Assembly (NCBI GenBank): GCA_030704615.1
Contig: CM060731.1
Coordinates: 93,106,756-93,166,755, forward strand
DNA: 60,000 nt
From: Takakia lepidozioides
Lineage: Eukaryota; Streptophyta; Takakiopsida; Takakiales; Takakiaceae
Direction: 5' to 3'
Shown in pieces: positions 54,405-60,000 of the stretch; the first letter of the stretch is position 1, and every line of letters starts with the position of its first letter. The notes beneath the pieces were generated by a model, which did not search any database, was not told where the DNA came from, and worked only from the letters and a program-made list of their open reading frames with translations. The translations under genes were made by a program, and so were the position numbers.

Positions 54405-55880
54405 GAGTTGATGTCTGCCATTGCCGCTTTGGGAAGACTGCGATCTTTGGGCCCCGCAACCTTGAGCACAACACACTCCACGGCGAAATGCCAATCTAGG
54501 TCGTTGGGGTGGGCTTGGGCTATGTACTCCATCCATGCCAGGAGGCGATGATTGCCGTCCCACACGTAAAACATCTTTCCGGTCAAGTGCTGGAAAAGAG
54601 GATCAGTAGAAATCAATCTCTCAAACTCCTCATTTCGCCTTTGCCAATGGGGACCCCATTTGTCCACCTCATCGGAAGTGTGGGCACGAGAAGCTCTGTG
54701 GTCGTTCTCCATGGAAACATAAAACGCGGCAGACCCCATTCGATATCCCTCCCGGAAAGAGAATTTCAGCTTGTCGATATCGCCTGGGAGGGCAGGTCTG
54801 ACCACCTGCAATGAAACCAAGCGGCAAAGGGGAATCCGAAGCTTGGCCAGGTACACCATGCCCCCCAGGACCCTGCCAATGTTGCTGTGGGTTGCCTCCA
54901 ACATCTTGGCAGCGGCCAACTTCATATCCGCCTCCGACATGACGTCTGTTGCAGGGGGGTTCTCCGGCAGCCCACCCGGACCGCCAAATCCAGCCTGTAT
55001 GCTCCGGGTTTGGGGCCTGGGGATGTCCGGGAGGATGTCATCCTGGTCAGAAAGCTCCATCTCGTCGTCCTCAACATGGTCAACCACCGCCGGAACCACC
55101 TCGAGCACTCTCCCCATCTCTACTGCCCTCTCCCCGGCTTCACCTCGAACTTGCACAATCCGTGCTCTTTGTGGTGTTCTTTCCCCTCCTCCAGTCTCCA
55201 CCATATGGGTAATTGCGGGGGCTGCTCCTGCCCGTGATGGTGTAACCGGTGTGTTACTGCCTCTTTGTGGTGTCTTGGAGGGATCCACCATCTCTGTGCG
55301 TCCCTCGCTTACATGGGCATCTGTCATTTCGACACCCCTGGCCTCTTCAATGGCCTTTTCTCTTTCCTCCTGGCTAGCCTTCTGTCTCGCCTGTTCTTTT
55401 GCCCTCTCTTTTGCCCTCTCACAGGCTTTCTGTTTCTTACTAGGGGTAGCAGCAGGGGAGCCCTCCAGGACGACCACCTTTGATTGAGGCGAACTGACAC
55501 CCTCGCGCGCCCTGCTCACTCCCCCCTCCGCAGCCCGTGACGGCTCTCTCGCCGGGGATTGCATGTGCTTGGCTTTCTTCTTCTTCTTTGCGTGGGCGGG
55601 CCCTACTGCATGTGCATCAACATCCTCCATTGCCGGATCTGTTGTCCTCATGCGATGCCCTTCACCTGCCATGCCGCCTGCACCAACCTCCCCAATGCCT
55701 ATTCTGTCGTACTCTCGCTGCAGGTCCTCCCGTCCACCAACAAAAGGTTTTAGTTTGCCCTCCCGCCCCAAGTTGGGCGATCCAAACATGCGATGAGTAG
55801 CGACTTTTGGAGTGACTGCTCGAGCAGTTGGAGCTGTCGATGATACCACCAGTGTGCCGGGCTCGTCGTCACTCTGTCCT
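54405..55880 (-). CDS. ParB/Srx-like exon of copy C
   Basis: This long exon is still open. The first two thirds are low-complexity (Ala, Lys, Arg, Glu, Pro) and probably disordered. From about 54,950 it becomes ordered: MKLAAAKMLEATHSNIGRVL, GGMVYLAKLRIPLCRLVSLQ, FREGYRMGSAAFYVSMENDH, then LTGKMFYVWDGNHRLLAWME. ParB- and sulfiredoxin-fold proteins carry GxxR or DGxHR motifs at the nucleotide-binding turn. The donor after DINS (GTAAGT at 54,404) joins in frame to VTENAF in the next exon, which supports the model. The upstream limit near 55,880 is set by an AG before GACAGAGTGACG and is uncertain. Confidence 0.55.
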
Positions 55881-56415
55881 CCCCAAAAATCGTGAGAACC
55901 AACATCGGAATGAAAACCACCATCGCAACAATCGTGGAACAACAATGAAAACAAAAAAAAACCAAGTATGGAGTGGCATGGAACAACAATGAAAACAAAT
56001 CGAACCAATGCCTAAACATGCACAAGCAGCCTTCTCCAGAGCTGCCGGCTTTGCACACGCATTGCAAACTATCTAAGGTTCACTCAACCAGTAACATGAA
56101 ACACGATGAACAAATGAACACGAATTCCATAAGACGGGAAAACAGGGTGAAATGTTTTGAAGGCACTTCATCTGCTCAGACAATCTTATCAGCTCAGCAT
56201 GGATTTCCTTAATTCCGAGCTGCAACCTGTTATCTACAACGAGGTGTGCACCCTGTTGCAAATCTGAATGCAGCAACGACTTGGCTCCTTTCTAACCACT
56301 CTGACCTTGATCATTCTTCTCAACAACTCCTGCTTTTGCGATGCAACCATGCGCTTCCAGGGCTGCCAAGCTGAAGATGCGAAAACAAACCAAAAAACGA
56401 AGAAAACCGCACGTG

Positions 56416-56784
56416 TTACACAAAGCGAAAGAGGAAGTGGCTTGCCTGAGAGTGCTCGGCTTCAGTTGGCGCGGGTTGTGAGCAAGACAATGGAATCTCC
56501 TGCTGGAGCTTAAGTTTGGCCATGCGAGAGGTTGGACGTCGCCCGTAGTACAAAGCCTTCAGCTTCCGCCGCGGTCTGGATGTGGGGTCTCTCTCAGGAG
56601 AGCCACGCCCTTCTCCACGCGGCATAAGTCCCAGCAAAAGAAAAAAGATCTCGCCAAATGTGTGCGTACATGCCTCGAATAGAAGTTCATCCAAGTTTAG
56701 CATCAGGTTTCCAAGGCGTATCCGGGAAGCAACCGCGGAATCCCTGTGACGCCAGCCCGGTTCAAAACCGACGGCGGAGGACAT
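56416..56784 (-). CDS. possible 5' exon of copy C
   Basis: A 122-codon minus frame (LNLDELLFEACTHTFGEIFF, RRKLKALYYGRRPTSRMAKL) lies upstream of copy C in the right orientation. It ends near AGCACTCTCAG followed by GCAAGCC, a possible GC donor. There is no counterpart in copies A, B or D to confirm it, so it could also be unrelated. Confidence 0.25.
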   Translation of the reverse strand: MSSAVGFEPGWRHRDSAVASRIRLGNLMLNLDELLFEACTHTFGEIFFLLLGLMPRGEGRGSPERDPTSRPRRKLKALYYGRRPTSRMAKLKLQQEIPLSCSQPAPTEAEHSQASHFLFRFV

Positions 56785-56870
56785 TTAATGCCCAACTGCG
56801 CCATTAATGTATGGAGGTCGGTCACAGGCGCCCACCGAATATCCCCCCGAGACTTCGTCAATCGCCCGCT

Positions 56871-57290
56871 GGATGGAAAAAATTGGCGCCGAATTTCCAT
56901 CCAACGGATAAAGTGTGACGCAACGAGGCCCTCCCTCCGCCCGAGTAGTTCTCATCCAGGAGACGCCGGATGGAAATCCGACGCCAAATTTCCATCCGCC
57001 AGGTAAGTCAGAGGGGCGCCGGATGGAAATCCGGCTTCGAATTTCCATCCTGCAGGTAATTCGGAGCGCGGACAGATGGAAATCCGGCGCCGAATTTCCA
57101 TCCGCCAGGTAAGTCGGAGCGCGGGCGGATGGAAATCCGGCGCCAAATTTCCATCCTGCAGGTAATTCGAAGAGCGGACGGATAGAAATCCGGCGCCGAA
57201 TTTCCATCCTGCAGGTAACTCGGAGCGCGGGCGGATGGAAATCTGGCGCCGAATTTCCATCCTGCAGGTAATTCGGTCCACCTCATCGAT
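56871..57290. repeat. 53-bp tandem satellite with GGCGCC-centred hairpins
   Basis: GGATGGAAA-type starts lie at 56871, 56968, 57021, 57074, 57127, 57180 and 57233; from 56968 on the spacing is exactly 53 bp. Each unit has GGATGGAAATCCGGCGCC followed by GAATTTCCATCC, a near-palindrome, and a spacer GGTAAGTCGGAGCGCGG or GGTAATTCGGAGCGCGG. The first interval is 97 bp. Open frames through the array come from the repeat sequence. Confidence 0.92.
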
Positions 57291-57470
57291 GGATAACCGG
57301 CAACGAATTTGTCTTTAGCGGACCAGAATGGTGGGAATAACGTGCGAAATGTGGCATGTAGGCAAAAAAACTCCAAGTTTAGTGTGTAGCCATACAAAAA
57401 AACGCGAAAAACTTGCAACGACTATAAATTCTTGAAGAAGTGCCGATACGGGCTTCATCTTACGGGCCTC

Positions 57471-58345
57471 GGATGGAAATTCGGCGCCGAATTTCCATCC
57501 TACAGGTAATTCGGAGCGCGGACGGATGGAAATTCGGCGCCGTTTTTCCATCCGGGGTATGATCTCAGTCGACCAGGTGTCGGCCTCTCCCCCCGAAACG
57601 ACTTCATCCGGCCGGCCTCCGATGGAAATTCGGCGCCGTTTTTCCATCCGGGGGATGTTCTCTGTCGAGCAGGTGTCGGCCTCGGATGGAAATTCGGCGC
57701 CGTTTTTCCATCCGGGGGTTGATCTCAGTCGAGCAGGTGTCGGCCTCTCCCCCCGAAACGACTTGATCCGGCCGGCCTCCGATGGAAATTCGGCGCCGTT
57801 TTTCCATCCGGGGGATGTTCTCTGTCGGCCAGGTGTCGGCCTCCGATGGAAATTCGGCGCCGTTTTTTCCATCCAGGAGATATTCTCTGTCGAGCAGGTG
57901 TCGACCTCCGATGGAAATTTGGCGCCGTTTTTCCATCCGGGGGATGTTCTCTGTCGAGCAGGTGTCGGCCTCCGATGGAAATTCGGCGCCGTTTTTCCAT
58001 CCGGGAGAAGTTCTCTGTTGAGCAGGTGTCGGCCTCGGATGGAAATTCGGCGCCGTTTTTCCATCCGGGGGATATTCTCTGTCCAGCAGGTGTCGGCCTC
58101 TCCCCCCGAAACGACTTCATCCGGCCGGCCTCAGATGGAAATTCGGCGCCGTTTTTCCATCCGGGGGATGATCTCAGTCGGCCAGGTGTCGGCCTCTCCC
58201 CCCGAGAAGACTTCATCCAACGGGCCTCGGATGGAAATTCGGCGCCGTTTTTCCATCCGGGTGATGTTCTCTGTCGGCCACGTGACTGATTCACCCTGGT
58301 GACAAAATCGTCCGACCGGCCTCGGATGCAAATTCGGCGCCGCTG
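57471..58345. repeat. palindromic satellite with 64- and 96-bp units
   Basis: GATGGAAATTCGGCGCCG-type cores start at 57524, 57621, 57685, 57781, 57845, 57910, 57974, 58038, 58134, 58230 and 58325. Intervals are 97, 64, 96, 64, 65, 64, 64, 96, 96 and 95. The long units differ by an extra segment of about 32 bp containing CTCCCCCCGAAACGACTT and CATCCGGCCGG. The opening unit (57471-57500) is a perfect 30-bp palindrome centred on GGCGCC; the others are nearly so. The spacer between cores carries TTCTCTGTCGAGCAGGTGTC. Confidence 0.93.
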
Positions 58346-58718
58346 TTGTATGTTGACTTTTGGCGGTGAGGTTCTGGCACTCAATCTTGTAATCAGACCC
58401 ACTGGAATGCCACCTCTGTCAGTTCCCTCTGTCCATGGGGAAGGTGCTTGCACGCTCGCGCCCCCACGCTTCTTGTCAGACGCCGTAATGATTGGTTTGC
58501 GCAGCGCATCTGCACAAGTTATATACCTTATGACTGCATACCGTTGGCAGTTATTGCGCAAAGGCCAGGGGCTGCATTCCGCAGAGAAGGTTCATTAACT
58601 CTCTGACAGTGGATTTCCGGGAGAGTGGGCTCCCCGGATTCGTGAATACACTTCGTCGCTTGCAAAAATCGGCCCTGCATTTCTTCCCCTCGCTGCATCG
58701 CCCCTTCTCCTAGGGCGC

Positions 58719-59916
58719 TTGTCCGAACGCCGTCCTGGCAGTCTTGTGTGCACAACTCCCATGGCAGAAAACTCGAGCGCTATAGTGTACTGCCCTCCTC
58801 ACGAGCATAGAGCTACATTTCCGTGCAGAGGGGAGATCTGCGGGGTGATGGAGAAATATCTCTGCGTTCGATACCACCTGAAACCGGGGTCGGTATTTTT
58901 GGAGGAGGAAAAGAAGGATTCAAACAAAGTTGTAGTCGAAAGTATTGTTGTGCTCCACGATGATTTTGGCGACGGCAGGGAATGGCGAGTTCCACCATCG
59001 GACAACGTCATATACAGGGCTGTTGGGGACTTCATTTGCCCCCCAAATGCGCCTTCTATCCTGCCGCCTTCCACGAAACAATCAGCGAATCAGAGAGTGG
59101 GTACCTCAAAGAGAGAAGTCCGCAATGAAGTAAATCCAGAGCCGAACCCATCAATGAAGACAAGCGAGAACCGGGTTGTTCACAACTTGTCCGACTCCGA
59201 CGAGATCATGGAAGTTCCGAGATCATCCTGGAGATCAGGCAAGTCCCCGATGGACATCAGCGGACGAGGGAGTCATATTCCCAGCACGAACACAACAGTT
59301 CGATCCATTCTTGAAATTCTGCGAGGGCTTCACATGGAAGGACACCGCTCGGAGCTGGCTGGGCTGGACTACAACAAGTTTGCCATTAAATCCATTACAT
59401 GCCTTCCCGCAGACATCAACGGTAATATGTTCTTTGAGTTCCCTTCCTCGAACGGACTATTCGAGGGCGTCCGGAATGTTGACAGATATAGATAGGATAC
59501 ATGACGGCCATCCTTGGTGCGTCACCAAAACCACCAGCATGAAGATGCTCGATGGTGTGCGGGCGCGTTGCGGTGTTTTTCCCCAACTTGCTTCCACTTT
59601 AAATCCAGAGGTCACAAGGAACGAGACGGATTGGACAGGCACAGCTCATCAACCATTTTGAGCTCAGGAGAAGGTTCCAAACTCCACATTTAAGTGTGCG
59701 CATTGCAAAGAACCACCACATTGCATGTCTGTTTGTAATGCCAAGCAGTTCTATGTGTTGCACCGTTTCCCTGACCTCACACGAGCTTGCATACACGTTG
59801 GTTCCCATTGTCACAAATTGACGAGGGGGAACTCGCGGGAGGTTGCCCACGAGGCAGAGCAGCTCATTCAGGAGGAGGTTAGGTTGAGACCTGGTGCCAA
59901 ACCCAAACAGATATAG
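58719..59916 (+). pseudogene. transposon-type gene with a Cys/His module, broken
   Basis: ATG at 58719 or 58761 opens a frame to 59495 (HLKPGSVFLEEEKKDSNKVV, GLDYNKFAIKSITCLPADIN). Homology then appears to continue in another frame: HDGHPWCVTKTTSMKMLDGV, RARCGVFPQL, a TGA at 59659, FKCAHCKEPPHCMSVCN, FYVLHRFPDLTRACIHVGSH, CHKLTRGNSREVAHEAEQLI and TAG at 59914. The C..C...HVGSHCH arrangement is a plausible zinc-binding module. I associate similar sequences with multi-copy, unclassified transposon proteins of mosses and lycophytes, from memory only. The frameshift near 59,480 and two stops mark it as decayed; it may run past the window end. Confidence 0.45.
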
Positions 59917-60000
59917 CTGCAGGCCGCCCATAAGATGGCATTGGCCAGAATTATGTCGGAAGACGGCTCCGACAGAGTTCCTCTCGATGAGAAGGAAATG

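Larger units (their letters stand above)
49731..56008 (-). pseudogene. copy C of the ParB/methyltransferase-like family, most complete
   Basis: Exon order on the minus strand: about 55,880-54,405 (disordered charged N-terminus with KKKKKAKH and coiled-coil-like ERAKERAKEQ, then FYVWDGNHRLLAWMEYI at about 54,565, a ParB/sulfiredoxin-type DGNHR motif); 54,293-54,090 (VTENAFIATNLSHVLLRM); 53,994-53,707 (HARRFYMESEEKKLTLPALE); 53,621-53,498 (WLQIWNGSQSTRDMWSFPKP); 53,398-53,180; a satellite-filled intron; 52,079-51,010 region containing an inverted piece (51,268-52,019); 51,267-50,969 (VERACDMILLDIPDG and LLDDGGCMVVLATRG); 50,880-50,617 (PAFIQTLMETC, ILDLTCGTG); 50,532-50,327 (RHVFAFEPDTAL, acidic tail) and a further block to 49,731. 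Junctions have good GTAAGT/CAG signals. Broken by the inversion, a TGA near 52,055 and a 1-base deletion near 50,688. It resembles ParB-methylase combinations known from phages; the role is unknown. Confidence 0.7.

Noticed and set aside
54771-55487. 238-codon plus frame
   Set aside because: Antisense of the copy C ParB-like exon, whose frame is supported by homology and splice sites.
56785-57418. Minus frames of 109-140 codons in the 53-bp array
   Set aside because: The same explanation: short tandem repeat without stop codons, not a repeat protein.
56871-58345. Possible CRISPR array (regular palindromic repeats with spacers)
   Set aside because: Spacers are identical or modular rather than unique, there are no cas genes, and the context is a plant nuclear genome.
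57526-58561. Long open frames (258-278 codons, both strands) across the 57.5-58.5 kb array
   Set aside because: They repeat the satellite unit and are open because the unit lacks stops. Frames on both strands overlap, and the 64/96-bp unit sizes shift the frame between units. No start context or domain.

Overview
The window comes from a land-plant nuclear genome that is rich in repeats. Evidence: an intact, 17-exon, plant-type enolase gene; remnants of PPR-DYW genes (organelle RNA-editing family); a plant-type Ty3/gypsy retrotransposon; a TNP2-like (CACTA/EnSpm) transposase; and two LINE lineages. The gene is large (11.1 kb, introns loaded with LINEs) and there is much decayed transposon material. 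This suggests a seed-free plant with a large genome (fern, lycophyte or similar). That placement is inference, not shown by the sequence.

Layout. 0.2-0.3 kb: last exon of an unidentified + strand gene. 0.8-3.6 kb: two copies of a tRNA-like SINE body, a hairpin-rich array and copy 1 of a dispersed repeat. 3.8-11.4 kb: a degenerate Ty3/gypsy element on the - strand with a candidate 5' LTR and no recognisable 3' LTR. 11.6-13.9 kb: a broken protein-kinase-like gene with internal protein repeats, followed by three different tandem arrays (14.0-15.2 kb). 15.8-16.4 kb: copy 2 of the dispersed repeat, which abuts copy A of a multi-domain gene family. 20.1-21.0 kb: PPR-DYW pseudogene. 21.1-22.2 kb: a terminal-inverted-repeat element. 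22.6-33.7 kb: enolase. 34.1-34.7 kb: a GCGACG palindrome array. 35.0-39.5 kb: two further partial copies (D, B) of the same family. 40.9-42.6 kb: Sec14-like exon, PPR scraps and a second LINE. 42.9-47.5 kb: a SET-domain ORF next to a TNP2 transposase pseudogene. 47.7-48.9 kb: an unidentified 389-codon ORF. 49.7-56.0 kb: copy C, the most complete member of the family. 56.9-58.35 kb: two palindromic satellite arrays. 58.7-59.9 kb: a decayed transposon-type gene with a Cys/His module.

The most interesting content is the family seen as copies A, B, C and D. Assembled from its parts, the protein has a disordered basic/acidic N-terminus, a ParB/Srx-like segment with a DGNHR motif, a long helical region, a basic linker, and a beta-class amino-methyltransferase-like fold. 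In that fold the usual DPPY motif is replaced by DIP[D/N]G in every copy that retains it. All copies here are broken. Two of them carry palindromic satellites (74-bp and 146-bp periods) in the same intron, and copy C carries a clean internal inversion of about 752 bp. The only clearly intact single-copy gene is enolase.
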